DNA of 64,000 bases. Source: Camillea tinctor (lineage: Eukaryota; Ascomycota; Sordariomycetes; Xylariales; Xylariaceae). The translations under genes and the position numbers were made by a program. The notes below the pieces were generated by a model that was given only the letters and a program-made list of their open reading frames with translations, was not told the DNA's origin and searched no databases. The stretch's first letter is position 1; every line of letters begins with the position of its first letter. Positions 45,708 to 58,550 of the stretch are shown piece by piece. Location of the stretch: assembly GCA_022578605.1 (NCBI GenBank), contig MU394075.1, forward strand, positions 434,001-498,000. The letters run 5' to 3'.

Positions 45708-48700
45708 TAAGTCGTGGTGCTCCTCCCTCTCCACCCCACTTCTATACACCCCGCTCCCCTATTAGCTTCTCCCCTGTCTAGTTACATTCTCTTCGTGTTC
45801 TCTTTCTCACCTGTGTCTTGTTACATATATAACCTATATCTTTATTCTCACCAGTATATGTGTATGTATCTATTCACCTACGTGCACTAGCCCGACCAAA
45901 CCTCCACCACTGGGGGGCTGTACTGATTCATGCCAAGGACGGTATATAGGTTAAAGGTAGGCGCATGTATAGGTGGATAGAGGGTAGGTTGATGTCCCAC
46001 AAGTTGTCTTTTCTTCTTCCCCTTATTCCTTTTATCTCTGTCGTTTATTCTGAGACATAGTGACGCAAGGATCATCAGAGGGCGGGGGGTCCCCTCCCCC
46101 CCTTTGAGGCAGCGTAGGTACTTTTTAGATTGTTGAGGTATGGGCTTGCGTTGTTCTGCGTTCTTCTGCTGCATCAGTAGCGAGGGAAAAAAATAAGGAA
46201 GGAAGGAAAGCTATTGCTGCGCCCTCCCTCTCTCTCGCTCGCTTTGTATGCGTGCGTGCGTGTGTGCGTATGTATGTGTGTGTGGATATGGATTCCTGTG
46301 GGTTGTGGATTATGGAGATGGAGTGGTGGATGTGGGCAGCCATACATACACATGCCCAAGTTTTTATACCTTGCCTACTTCTTACCTACCACCACTCAGA
46401 ACCCCTGGATTGACCGAGAAAATGGACGACAACTAGAAACAGACAGAGGTTTGTCTTGTATAACTTCCGGGGATTGGTATAGACGGATAACTTTAAATCA
46501 TTTTTATGCGGCCAGTCTACATATGTATATTGCGCATGCTTTACATACATATATATATGTTATATATGTACCCATATATGCGTATATAAATGTATGGGTT
46601 GGCTGTTGCTGACGCTGCCAACCTATAGGCCACCCGCATACCCCTCTATAGGCCAGCTTGGTCGGTAGCTAGGCAAAGGTTATGCAGAGCTACTACACGT
46701 GCAAGACGTCTAGAACAATTTAGTACCCGACGGGCCTACATACACATACAGATGTACGTGTTTAGTGTCTATATTCATGCATAGATATCTACGCTATATA
46801 CTCCGTACTGTGGTTAACAAATAGTCCAAGCGGGATACCTGCGCTTGTAGATTTTGTCCTTGTCCTCTGTGGTCATCAGACGGGGCTCCGTAAGTTACCA
46901 TGCCGCTCCACATTAATCCGTAGCTAGATATGGGTGTATACGAGCCCAAGCAGAACTTGAAAGAAAACCGCACGCTGGATTACACGGTACATACAATAAT
47001 AGAGCTAATAAGTCTGTAGTGTATATAAATTCGGTGCCGCGCCATATCTATTGATAGCGCAAACCTTGAACAACGGAAACCAAGCGCAAGACAGATGATG
47101 ATGCTGAGTTGAGTCATCTAGGAGTAGCGGTCAAGAGACCCTGAGCACATGTTAAACTAGTCAGAAATGTTGATATATATATATTTCCCTAGGTGTAAGA
47201 ACGCCATAAAACAGTCTTTAAAATGCGAAACAGGGGACAGGAGAGAGAAGGGGACGGAAGAAAAAGCAAAATTCAATCTACATCTAGAAGGAACTTAAAA
47301 AGAGCGTGTGTGGGCGAGCACGCAAGAAGAAAAACGTGGATGCGTCCAAGGAAAAGAATATGCGAGTGCAGGGGTACATATATCTGAATGAAGAACCAAC
47401 AAACCATGGAATTTGGTTGTTCTACACAATAAATATTACTCTATCTCTCAATCTTCAGGTGAGACTACTCAAAGTGGAAAGGTGAGTGTACACCACTAGA
47501 TGGGCTAGAGAATAACAGCAGTGGAGTCACCGTCGTCATTTATATCAGGTTACAGGTGAGTAGGTAGACATAATTGACGAGTGGGGGCCAGGAACTTTGT
47601 CTCTGGTCGTTGGAGCATGAGGATCCTAGAAACCTACATAGCAAGGCATGACTGCAGCCGATAAAGAACCTCAAGCGCTTTGCATCTGTTGATTTCTACT
47701 CTATGCGAGAGGGATATAAGGCGGGTGCACATAAGGGGCTCAAAAGACCGAACGATACCGGTGATAAGCGGGGGGACTTATACGTAAGATGATATATGAA
47801 GGTTGGTTAATGGTATTGGTGCCTTGCATGTGCAGATTGATTGGTTAGGGCGGCGCAACACTGTCCGCCAGACAACCCTCTGGAATGCGAGAGACAAATC
47901 AACGAATCATTCTCGAGAGTAAGCGGACTGGAGGCTGGCTGTGCTGAATATCGGCCCGGAGAATGTCGGGCAAAAGGTACGACTTACCAGGGAGGTAGAC
48001 AGGCACAAAGTCCCCCCTTTTTAACCCCCAGAGTCCAGAGTTTCCCACGTGCACGGGACTCTTAAAAAAGTCATAGCCCACGGTAGGTAGGCTGGAAAAT
48101 TTAGAAATGGATATTTGTTCCTGGATGGGTATTACCCCGTCGTATTGTAGATCTCGACAAAGTCTTGTGACGGAAAAAGTATACCCTCGTCGGAGGATCG
48201 TCACGGTCGTCGGCAGTCTCGGTCCCGACAGCGCCAACTGTGTGCATCAAATATTACTACTTTACCTACTTACACTCAACGGCGCTTATTAGCGTTTTGT
48301 GTAATCGTGTACATTTCGAGTCAAACCTGCAGGTCGGAAAGTCACAAAACGGGAATGCTAATATAATTCCCCTCCAGGAACATCCGTAGGAACACACATA
48401 ACGTGAATTCGGAGGCGAAGGTAGGTTAGGTACATACGTACTGTGGTGTAGTGTAGGTAGGTAAGTTAGGTAGGTAGGTAGACAAGACAGGTTGCTTGCT
48501 CGCTGCTTGAATGATCCAGCGAGCCCAGTAGTAGCGTAGCAACATGTGGAGATGTTTTTTTCTTGCCCATGCTGGTAACCCGAGTGGGCAGTTGGTTGGG
48601 CAAACAATGGTGGTAGGCAATTAACAACGTTTAGCAACGTTAGTGAGCTGTCATATGTGTCATTGGGTCCGTAGAAAATCGAGTCAGTAAGGTAAGTATT

Positions 48701-49401
48701 TGCAATAGCTTGCCAAGCAAAGACATCGACCATGATTTTCATGGCTATCGATAATCTTTATGGTCTGGGTTCAGAAGTTCAGTTCAGATCAAAATATGGC
48801 GGGGGAGGGGGAGGGGCACGCATGCCAACAGCACCATCAGCAAGCATGAGCTGGCGCTGCTTTGTCAATTGTCCCTCATCGCTAATGTGACGATGCCGCA
48901 TGTAACACAATATCCAAAGACCCCCCTTCCCCTTCCCCTTCCCCCTTGGCGTACTACTGTACATACTTACACTATATTCTCACAGCTGAATGCCCTAGGT
49001 CCGCCAGGGGCTCAGATTTCGGAAAACCCTAGCGGTACGAGTCGTTGAAACTGTAAAATTCGCACACTGTGTGCTTGAACGTGGCGTTGACGACGACATC
49101 TCCGAAGAAAGCCACGAGAAGCTCGGCAGTTCAGAATTACCCATGCTCCATTCTGCCCATTGCACAGTGAGTGTACGCGTGACCAATCTCACCTCATTCA
49201 ATGCTAGGCTGGCAGTTAGCCACCACATTGTGAGGCGTTGCAAACATACCGATCAAGCCGGGATACCGTTATGAGATAGATAGTGAGATAAGTGCAGCAC
49301 ATCCCGTTGAGTCGAGCAGACTCTCATCCCGGTTGGCGGACCAGGGGCGCATGTGGCAAACGATGCTTACTAGGTAGATAGACAAAAAGACAAACCGCGC
49401 G

Positions 49402-49455
49402 GAGAGAGAGAGAGAGAGGATGAGAGATAGGGAAGGCTGGGCCAGAGTGACAAGA

Positions 49456-49493
<38 letters not shown>
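49402..49493. repeat. Inverted GA/CT microsatellite pair
   Basis: A (GA)n run at 49402-49418 is followed about 40 bases later by an uninterrupted (CT)18-type run at 49458-49493. The two can pair into a hairpin. Confidence 0.85.
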
Positions 49494-49494
<1 letters not shown>

Positions 49495-50032
49495 GTACGC
49501 GCTGGCTTTGCCGTCGTGGTGCGAATCGAGAAGGACACAGCCAGAATTTTAGACCTGACGCATCGTTAGGCGGTGAAACGAGGGACAGCATATCTTGCGC
49601 ACTCATCGTAGGTAGCTAGAATACCACGGTCCTGGGATCAGGCAAGTACTTTGCTGTGTGAGTGGCGTGAGAGACAAGGGAGAGAGACGCAGTGCAAGCG
49701 AAGGTACATAGTAGGTAGACAAGGTAGCAGAGGTAAGGTAGGCACCTAAGCCAGTGGAGAAGGTTTGGGTTGGTGGCTGATGGTGGTGTGGTTCTCTGGT
49801 CGTCAGCTGGACGCCTCTCGTCTGCAACTAGACATACGTGCCTTTTCCATGCAGGACCAACATCCAACTAGCAACGTGAACTACAGGGAATGGTGGTTCC
49901 AGAAGGTAGGTTTCAGGAACACCAAGGCCCACAACTAGGCCCTTTTGAAAGGGCAAGAGTTCGATAATCTGACAATTGGACGGTTCATATCAAAATCTAA
50001 CATTAGTGTAGTGTGTACGCATATGTGGTAGC

Positions 50033-50062
50033 GGGGGGTAAAGGGGGGAGGGGGGAGGGGGG
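50033..50062 (+). repeat. Four G6 runs, G-quadruplex candidate
   Basis: G6 runs at 50033-50038, 50043-50048, 50050-50055 and 50057-50062 with loops of 4, 1 and 1 bases. This meets the usual G3+N1-7 rule with room to spare. Confidence 0.8.
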
Positions 50063-51753
50063 AGGACGTACCTAGCATAACCTACACTATATAGCTTGTG
50101 CTTGTTGCGTCAGAGCCTGCCAAGCGCCATGTAGATCATGGCCGAACTCCCGATCCTCGTTTAAGATCGTACGTAGCCTCAGCCTTGGAGGTCCCGATGG
50201 GTGGAATTGTGACTATTCACGACATGCCAGAGGCTGTACTAGTGTAATAGCCCATACGGAATGACCGGGAAACTCAATATTTGAATCCAGGCTGTGCACA
50301 AGATGGGATTGTGGGAATGGGAAGAGAGCTGTCATAGTTCTAACCGCCCTATAGATGGCCAGCCTTGGCCTCGGCCTTAGATTAGGCCGAAACAACTCGG
50401 GGTTTGCTTTGGAACAAGAAGAGTAGTAAGTCGATGAGGCTGGATGTGATGAGAAGATGGTAGGTAGGCGATTTAATATGGATGAACAATGATTTTTTTT
50501 TTAGGAACAGCTGACCTCGTTTGGTGATGTATTAAGACAAGGTGAAGTAAGGTAAGCTTATTGGAAGAAGAAAACGAACAGATGTTGCGTCGCCGTGGTG
50601 TTATGATACATAACTGACAGAAAGCCATGTCTTAAGCTGTGACGGTGGCCGTCCCGTAGTCGTGATAAGATGTTGCTGTATTTAGAACCTGGCTGGATTG
50701 TCAATCAACTGAACCTGGACAATACATAAGACAAAGGCGTAAGCAACCACGTAAGTTGATGTAGCCCTACGAAGGTACCTGCGCTAAGACCAAAATAAAT
50801 CGAAATAAAGCATGGTCGTGATGCATTACGGGGACAATGATGAAAAAGTGAAAGCTTGAAAGTGAAGTTATCTACAGTAACTTTAGTTAGTGTATTAAGA
50901 GGTATGAGTAGTGTAGGTTGAATGAAAAGAAGGGCCATCAAGGTTTCATCGAGTCAAAAACAGGTACTTAAGCTCGCGAGGTTGAACTAGTAACCTTAGG
51001 CTGGTACTAGGTGCGGTACCTAATATAGCCAAAGAAGTGTAGGCAGGTACCTACATCGATACCAATATTGAAGTTAGACTTGTGTAACATATCACCGCTA
51101 CAAAATCAGCCCTAGGACCCATCCCTACCTACCCAGGCTTACCCAGGCTTTTGTTTTTTTATATAGAAGGTGGGAAAACCCTGTCATTCCCTCTTAGTCT
51201 GCATACCCCTCGTCTCAGGGTAGACCCAAAAGACATACCCCTCCTTTACGGTACCTTAGGTGCTTATATCAGCCCATTATTTTCCCTTTCGCGTACCTAC
51301 CTTATGTCCGGGAGGAATGTATGTAGGTATTTACAAATAAGGCTAGTAGGGCTGGGTATAAAGTACAGGATACCTACATTTAGATTTACTTGTGCATATC
51401 TCGTACATACATTAGATTAAGCCTTGCCCCGTCTTCTAACCATGCGACGAGTCAGAGAGAAAAGAAACAAATAAAAAGGGGTTAGATACCACGGTAGGGG
51501 AGGATTGTGTCGTCATTTGAGTAACTGATTAATTGATAGTGTGAATAATAAGTGATCGATAGACTGATAAACTGTTGCTATACCATTGGGGTCAGGCTAG
51601 AAAAAAAAAGACTTTAATGTTTATAAACTCTGAACGTTGCATCCCAATGTTCGTCCCTCTCCACATAATAGTGTAGAGTTTAGTTAAGCTATTTCCCTAG
51701 CTGGGTATGCATGTAAAGTTATAGTTACAGTTATACCTAACCGCCTAGACTGA

Positions 51754-51804
51754 CTCGTTTTTTTTTCTCGTTTTTTTTTCTCGTTTTTTTTCTCGTTTTT
51801 TTTT
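51754..51804 (+). repeat. Tandem CTCG-T8/9 repeat
   Basis: Four copies of a 12-13 base unit (CTCG followed by eight or nine T) in a row. Confidence 0.85.
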
Positions 51805-52153
51805 CATGTTCGCTCCTCTAGAATAAGACTAAAAGTAGTACATAAACTTACTTACTTACTTACCTACACATGTAGCACCTAACTAGTAACATAGACTATA
51901 CTCTACCAATAAACCGTACCTGACTCGAATGTTAAGTAGGTTTCTAGTGCTGTACGTAGTTATGTACGTACCTGTCAAAGCAGAAACTTTAAAAAAATAA
52001 AGAAATAAAGTATAGGTAGATCCGATGAGAGTACCTAGACTAGTGGAAAGTATAATAAAAGAAAAAAAGTATATTTCTCGGCCAGTTCGGTGCGTATGAT
52101 TCAAATTATTTTAGGTAAGTAGGTAACCTAGGTACTAGTTGTAGTTAGCAGCC

Positions 52154-54277
52154 TTGGGTCCCAGGTCTCCAGTTCTTCTCTGTAAGGTTCCTCCCCTCCC
52201 TTTTTCTCTTGTTTCTCTCTACATTTCTTTTTTTTCTCTCTCACGCACATATCCCTACCTACACCACACTACTCCCGTACATAGGCACTTAATCCTCCAT
52301 ACCTTTTTCATCATCGCCCACCATTGCCCACCTTTTTTTGTATTGTCGTCAGCTCGTCTACTCCGTCCTTCCCTTTCGTCTTATTCTCTCACTAATTATT
52401 TTTCTTTTTTTCTTTTCTTTTTCCTTTTTTTTTTCTTTTATTTCTTTCCCTTCCCGTACACTGCCTCCCCCCCTCTTCCTCATCCCTCCTCCTCATTCCT
52501 CCCACACACACACACCCTAGTCGTCTCGCCGCCGCCCACCGTTTGTATGTGGACGAATAAGACGGCAGAGCAGTAATCACACATCACTAATCCACTTTAC
52601 CAGGCACACTCTTCGTATAGCCCAACTGTTTACGTACATAATCCCATACTGCCAAGCTTTTCTTTCCCCGGTGTCCCTGCTGCTATTGCTGTTGTGTTAT
52701 TATTGTTGTGTGGTTCGGACTTTAAAGGAATCCCTTGCTCGCGCTCCGCTGAGACTTTTTTTTTGGTGTATACTTGGTTCCCCTCTCCCCCTTGTAAGTT
52801 GAATTGAAACGAAGGAGTGTGTGAGTGAGTGAGAAACATAGACAAGGCTATCTAAGAGGAAAGAACAGAGGAGAGAAGAAAAAAAAAAGAAAGAAAAGGA
52901 AAGAAAAGAAAAAAAGAAAGAAAATTACGTTTTAAACTAACCCAACTAAGTCATCATTATTATTGACAAGCCGACCGTCCCATCCTATCCATCTCATCAT
53001 CTTGCTTCAATTGCCCCTCCAATATTTCCCACTTTGGGTTATTCTTTTAACTTATCTCTTCTTTTTTTTTCTCTCTCTTCCCCTCCTCTTTTTTTCTTTC
53101 CCCTTCATCATACATACATTTTACAATACTCGCACTGACACTCACACACCATAACTACTTACCACTACTACCAAAATATACGCACTCACACACACACGCA
53201 CACTTCTTTTTCTTTTCACTTCTTCTCTATTTTCTCTGCTATCTTATTCTCTTACCTTACCTCTTCGCTTTGCCACTCGCGATTTGTGCAGACGAAACTT
53301 CGCAAAGAAAAAGAGTCGGAAGTTAGAAACCGAAGATCACAACCACAACAAATAGAAACAACAGCGATAAGAAATTAAAAGAAAAGGAAACAAAACAAAC
53401 CGAAACCAAAAAAAAAAATTAACTTCTATTTCATTTCCTCATCTGTCTCAAACAGTCTATACTTAGAAATAGTCTTCTCTCGGACATCAACTTTCCTCTT
53501 CCACCCCCCTCCAATCGGCAGAATCATTCTCAACTTGATCTACTCCAACTCCCGCATCTGGATCCTGTCTTTCCGGTGGTTGGTTAGTTGCCCAGGTTCC
53601 AGGCACTCTGCTCTAACTCGTCATTGACATGAAAGCGATAACTGGCTAGACAGAGCCCAACTTGCTGCATAATAACACCATCGTCGATATATCAATCTCC
53701 ATCGTGGGCGCATCGTTGCATCGTCGCATCGGTCGCACGTCCTTGAAGGCCCAAACGCCCAAGAATTTGTCACTGTTGGGTCCATCTGAGCTTCAGCCGC
53801 TGCCCCCACCGAGGATCTGTTTCTTTTTCGTCCCGTCTCTTGTCCTTGTGTCTTGACACAATAACATCATATAATAATAACAACAAGAACAACAACGAGA
53901 CAAGCTAGAGCCTTACTTGTTGTCTCCTGGCATCCGAACCCCAGCAAGGGCGCCCTTTAATGAAATACGTCTTCGAATGACTTGAGACGCCGTTTCAACA
54001 TTTTCATCCCTCTCTTCTTCTCCTCCTCCTCCTCCCCCCCTCTCTTCCCCCACTATCCATCCATCTCTTGCTTCCGCCCTGGTTCCCCATCTATTTGTTA
54101 ATCTGTACAAAACACTCAACTCCGCAGCCTCCGTTTCCCCTTGTCCCGTACTAGTGTATAGAGACAAGCCACCTGGGATCCCGGAGGCCTGGTTATCGTG
54201 ATACGAAGCGGACTCTGCGTACTCCTCTACGCATACAAGTTAGCTTCAACACCAAACCATCCTGTCGACAGCAGCAC
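52154..54277 (+). promoter_or_regulatory. Pyrimidine-rich promoter and long 5' leader of the C2H2 gene
   Basis: Dense C/T tracts (52195-52240, 52380-52500, 53050-53110, 53200-53270) change to an A/purine-rich stretch (53290-53420). This is the usual change around fungal transcription starts, here far upstream of the ATG at 54278. Several very short upstream frames occur, such as one starting at 53629 (six codons). A leader of about 1 kb with upstream frames is inferred. Confidence 0.4.
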
Positions 54278-56315
54278 ATGATGGCTGCGGCCTTTCGACC
54301 TGTCAATACTCCGATGATCATAGATGTGAAGAGAGAGAAAGACGATTCCATGGCACCCTCGCCCACCACCCCGACCCCCACGAAGGCCACCTTTGGCCAG
54401 CGCCCTCTCCCCACCTCGCCATTCCCCCAAGCTGTTCAGATTCCCGAGAGTATCGAAGAGAAGAAACCCCTTCAGCGAGAGAACTCCCATCACTCAAGGA
54501 AGTCGATCGGCGGCTCAGAGGATGTCGACATGGACGAGTCGGACGGAGAGGGTCATGGTGGTGATGATGGACTTGGGTCGGATGACGACAGCGTGAATGC
54601 GGATGGTTCCAAATCCAACAAAAAGAAGAAATCGCAGCGATTCTACTGTACCGAATATCCTCCCTGCAATTTGAGTTTTACCAGAAGCGAGCATCTTGCC
54701 AGGCATATCAGGTATTTTGACTTACGTAGTCACCTTGAGGTTTGTGCTGACCAAGGGATCTAGGAAACATACCGGTGAACGACCTTTTCAATGTCATTGC
54801 TCTAGGCGATTCTCGCGATTGGACAATTTACGCCAACATGCCCAGACCGTGCACGTAAATGAAGATATCCCCATCGACTCCCTTGCCGCCACTGGTACGC
54901 GGTTTCAGCGACAAATCCGAACTGATAGGGTCCGTCAACCTGGAAGGGCTCGTGCTTCGACCGGAGGCAGCCTGGGCACGCCGACTCGAGGCCATTCCAA
55001 ATCCCTGTCAACTTCCAGTATAAGTTCTGTTGGGTCTAACTTCAGCGCCCGCGAAGATGTGCGCCGACGTCCGCCTCCGCCTCCCCTGGTTATGGCGGAC
55101 CCGCGATCTCGGCTTTCTATCGAGACCTACCCACACGATGGCAGTGCTTACTCGTATCGACCGGCATCCCCCAGCGACTTCAGCACACCCACCTCTGCCA
55201 CCTTCTCCACTGGGCAGGGCAGTCCTCGATGGGGGTCGGGTGTTGCTTCGCCCACCTCTTCGCATTCGCGTTCCCACAGCTTGTATGCCGGGAGTAGGAC
55301 CCCTGGGCGGCGGCTTAGTGTGCCGTCTAGCAGTGTTCCCTTTCAATCGCCTCATGGCGGTGGTCCTGGGCGTCCTGTATTTGGGGCTGGGCCGATGAAT
55401 TCCTCTAATCCGGCTGCTTACTCACCAGTTGCCAGCGTTCTCGCCTCCCCTACCTCTTCGATATTTTCTAGAAGAGAGTCGGCATCGAACGCCGATGACT
55501 GGCGCCGCCGCACATGGCACCCTGACTCTACTAACTTCCATGCAGCGAACCCTGGAAGCCGTTTGAGCAATGTACTGACGCCATCCCAATTTGCCAGCCC
55601 ATCTGGAGGGCCCGTGCCTATTGCTGTGCCGGCACCTCAGCAAGGTGCACCTCTTCGTCTTCCTGGAATCGAGTCGTTTGGCCCTCTACCCCATCGCCCG
55701 GCATCACCACCGAGGCGGAACCCGTCGCCTATGATGGTTGACTCGGAGGCGGCCCATCCTCCAGCCTTGCTTCCTGCCGCTAACTCTAGCGAGGCTGATG
55801 AAAGGAGAAGCACGGCTGGGTGGGATATGGGGCTACATCGAGGCCTGACACGCCTCGATATTACGTCTAACGCTCCCCTCCAGGCGGACACTGCTAGTTC
55901 TTGGGCCCGCGAGGCCAGCCAGGCCGTCGAAGCACAGGCGGAACGTGTGAGGCTTAATCCCCCAACAGTTCGTTTCGCGGAAAATGTACGACCAGATATA
56001 AATAGCCCACCTCCATCTCGGGCATTTCACCAGCACACAATGTCTGCGCCATCTATAGCTTCTTCGAGGGAGTCGAAACGCCGAGGGTGGTTTCATAATC
56101 CCGTAACATTCCATGCAGAGGCACCTCCCGAGAAGATGGCTCGTGTGGACCGCATGATTCACCCGAATATTAACGAATTTCCTGGTTTCCCAGCAAGGGA
56201 GAACCCTAACGCAGTTCCTAGGGACAATAGCACTGGGGAAAAGGATAACATGCTCCGCTTACAGGCTCTTGTAGCCGTTGCCACGAGCGAGGGCAACGCA
56301 ACCACGGCTTATTAG
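54278..56315 (+). CDS. Two-finger C2H2 transcription factor (RfeC/Adr1-like)
   Basis: Two exons (54278-54711, 54764-56315), 661 residues. An acidic region (about 80-108) and a Lys-rich stretch (KKKKSQ) precede two adjacent C2H2 fingers: Cys124, Cys130, His143, His147, then Cys155, Cys157, His170, His175. The intron falls between the fingers, inside [11 protein letters not shown]. The second finger reads [16 protein letters not shown] with only one residue between its cysteines. The long C-terminal half is Ser/Pro-rich and disordered, ending with a conserved-looking FPGFPA and [11 protein letters not shown]. This layout is that of conserved fungal nuclear regulators such as Aspergillus RfeC. 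The start could equally be the second Met at 54281. It is preceded by the longest empty stretch of the window. Confidence 0.88.
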
Positions 56316-58550
56316 AATCCTCAGTGCGATGCTGAGGCCAATATATCAAAGGCATCGATATCCAACGTTAGCGTGGCATGCCGCAATACAGCCTCGTACC
56401 AGGAGCTCCAGACTCCGATTTTTTCTATCGACGTAATGGCCGATGGTCCGCGTCTCTTTGTTGATGGATTGATTTCGTATTTCCTTCTGATTCTGATGCA
56501 TGAGCTATGCATGATAAACGATTGCTACTCAGCGTACGACATATACCATTTCCTATCTGTTTGGACAGCTTACACCTGCATTTTTACAGTGGTATGGGGT
56601 ATACGATGGCACAACTTGGCGTTAAAGGACCTTGATTTGATTTTACATCGACGGGATACCTCGAACCATCTTACGCTCACTGCATAGCCTGGGACTACAA
56701 TCTGCTTCAGTTCTCGCCAATGAGTTTTTTTTTTCTTTGGATAGTCTACGGAGTATTGTTTATTTTATCTTATTTTCTCCTTTTTCCCGGGTTGGGTTCA
56801 TGGCAATGCACAAATATGGTGGTAGCGAATGGTTTTCCTTGGTTGATGATTAATGACCGAAAGATACCTTTTCATTCTAAGATGGAGGGTAATCGCAAGA
56901 CAGGAAGGACTAATGACGGTCTTTTGTTAAACTCGTGTTTCCGAGGCTGCGGCCCATGTGTTTGTTCGGTTTGGACACAATCACAAGGGTAACAGCCGTC
57001 TCTCTGATTAGACGTGACCAGCTTTATTCCGAGGGTCCGGCTCGTGGGTTGGCAGGACATGCGCATTTGATGGGTGTGGGATTGATACCCCAAGTTTCTT
57101 ATTGCTGCTATAGCCAATTGTCTCCTTTTCTTCTCCCCATCGTTTACCTTCTAGTACATCGCCTTTACAATCCACTTTTGTTTTTTTAACTTTCCTTTTT
57201 GTGTCGGAAGATAGTTCTGAAATCTCTCCAATTATCTGATAAATGGCAGGTTTAACAATGATGCATAAGCCGTTGTAGTGTACTGTTATCGACGCCTTTT
57301 ACGTGAACTACGCTTATTGATTTTTAATACTATTTAACTCGTAAAAGTCCGTCGTGGTCCTTATTTCCCTTCGCGCGTCATGAGCAAGATGTGCACTATG
57401 CTTGCTTGTGTAGATCGCATGGGCATTCTAGCAGCGATATGATTTGAAAGTTCGTCTAGTACCTACTCCACGGAGGTTAGTGTATAATAAGTGAGGGGTG
57501 AATTTCTGTTCCTCAACTAGTCTCCTCCCCCTAGTATTCCTTAACCTGGGTAAGTTGGTTTAGCAGGCATTAATCCCTAGGTGTATAAGTAATTAGCACC
57601 TATGCCTATACACCAAATTCTACCTATCAACCTAAATAATACAAGTAGAGCTTGGTTCGAAGAATAGAGGTTGGTAATAGTGATGTTACCAAAAAAAAAA
57701 AAAGTAAACAAAAGCTTGTCAACTATAGATAACCTCCCTACATTTGGCTTCCTCACGTCATATTCTAACAGGTGAATGAATTTAACCGGAGCAAACGTCT
57801 ACATGCAGTTGGGTAGGTTAAAATGGATATGTATTGTAGTGTAGAGGTAACAAAGATAATCCCCCCCTGTTATGTTATTCTGTAACCTATGTAGGTAGGT
57901 AGGTAAGGTAGGTTACAACATAGAACCGATCAGCTTAAACGAGCGAGCTCAGGTTTGCCTATTGCCAATTGTCAATTCACACCAACCACCCTTGCTTCCG
58001 AATGGACGCTTGGCATGGACTACGGTGGTAATTCCTCCTATAGTACCCCGTCGTAAATGGGGCCAGAAGAAGAAGAACGGCCGTAAAAGGGCCCACTGGT
58101 AGTTAAAATTAAGTGCGATGATCCAATACACACGAGGGGCCAAGAAAACCAAAACCCGTGTTGGTCCAACTTTGTGTGAACTTGTTGGAAGGGCTGGAAG
58201 GGCTATGGTTGTGTGTGTGATGGGGGCCGGGCCAGGCCAAGCGAAGGAATATGGGGATTTGGGGGGGAAGGGGAAAAAAGAGAGAAAAGGTGGTCCAAGT
58301 AAAGTGAATCTTGTCTCGTTTTGTCGTGAAACCGAGTTTACTTCTTCTTACCTATTTTTTTTCTATACTTTGGTTATCCTTTCTTCTCTTAACCCCCCTT
58401 TAACCCCCCCCCCTTTTTTTCTTCGACGACTACTCGTCATCGTAAACTTTCATTTACAAGACAAATGTCCGTATGTAAGTAGGGGAGAGAGGAAGAGAGA
58501 AACAAGCTACCGAGACAGAGATAGAGAAACGCTCGTTTAATTGGGATATA
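56316..58550. other. Spacer between C2H2 and GH125 genes
   Basis: Probably the 3' untranslated region of the C2H2 gene, then AT-rich sequence with AGGTAGGTAGGTAAGGTAGG at about 57894-57913. A run of C/T (58330-58435) marks the GH125 promoter. Open frames at 56373-57189 lack coding character. Confidence 0.5.

Larger units (their letters stand above)
45708..52153. other. Gene desert, second part
   Basis: No supported gene in 6.4 kb. It is rich in simple repeats: GT/GTAT tracts (46250-46285), TA-rich palindromes (46548-46592), AGGTAGGTAGGT (48452-48480), GA and CT runs (49402-49493), G-runs (50033-50062) and a T-rich tandem (51754-51804). Every frame in this stretch is short and low-complexity. 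An untranslated RNA cannot be excluded from sequence alone. Confidence 0.5.

Noticed and set aside
46125..46612. Frames of 60-130 codons in a GT/GTAT-rich tract
   Set aside because: They are products of microsatellite sequence (Thr/His or Cys/Val repeats).
52154..52576. 140-codon frame rich in Phe, Ser and Pro
   Set aside because: It translates a C/T-rich promoter tract and has no protein-like pattern.
56373..57189. Frames of 84-104 codons after the C2H2 gene
   Set aside because: Probably 3' untranslated sequence. No family is recognised and composition is non-coding.
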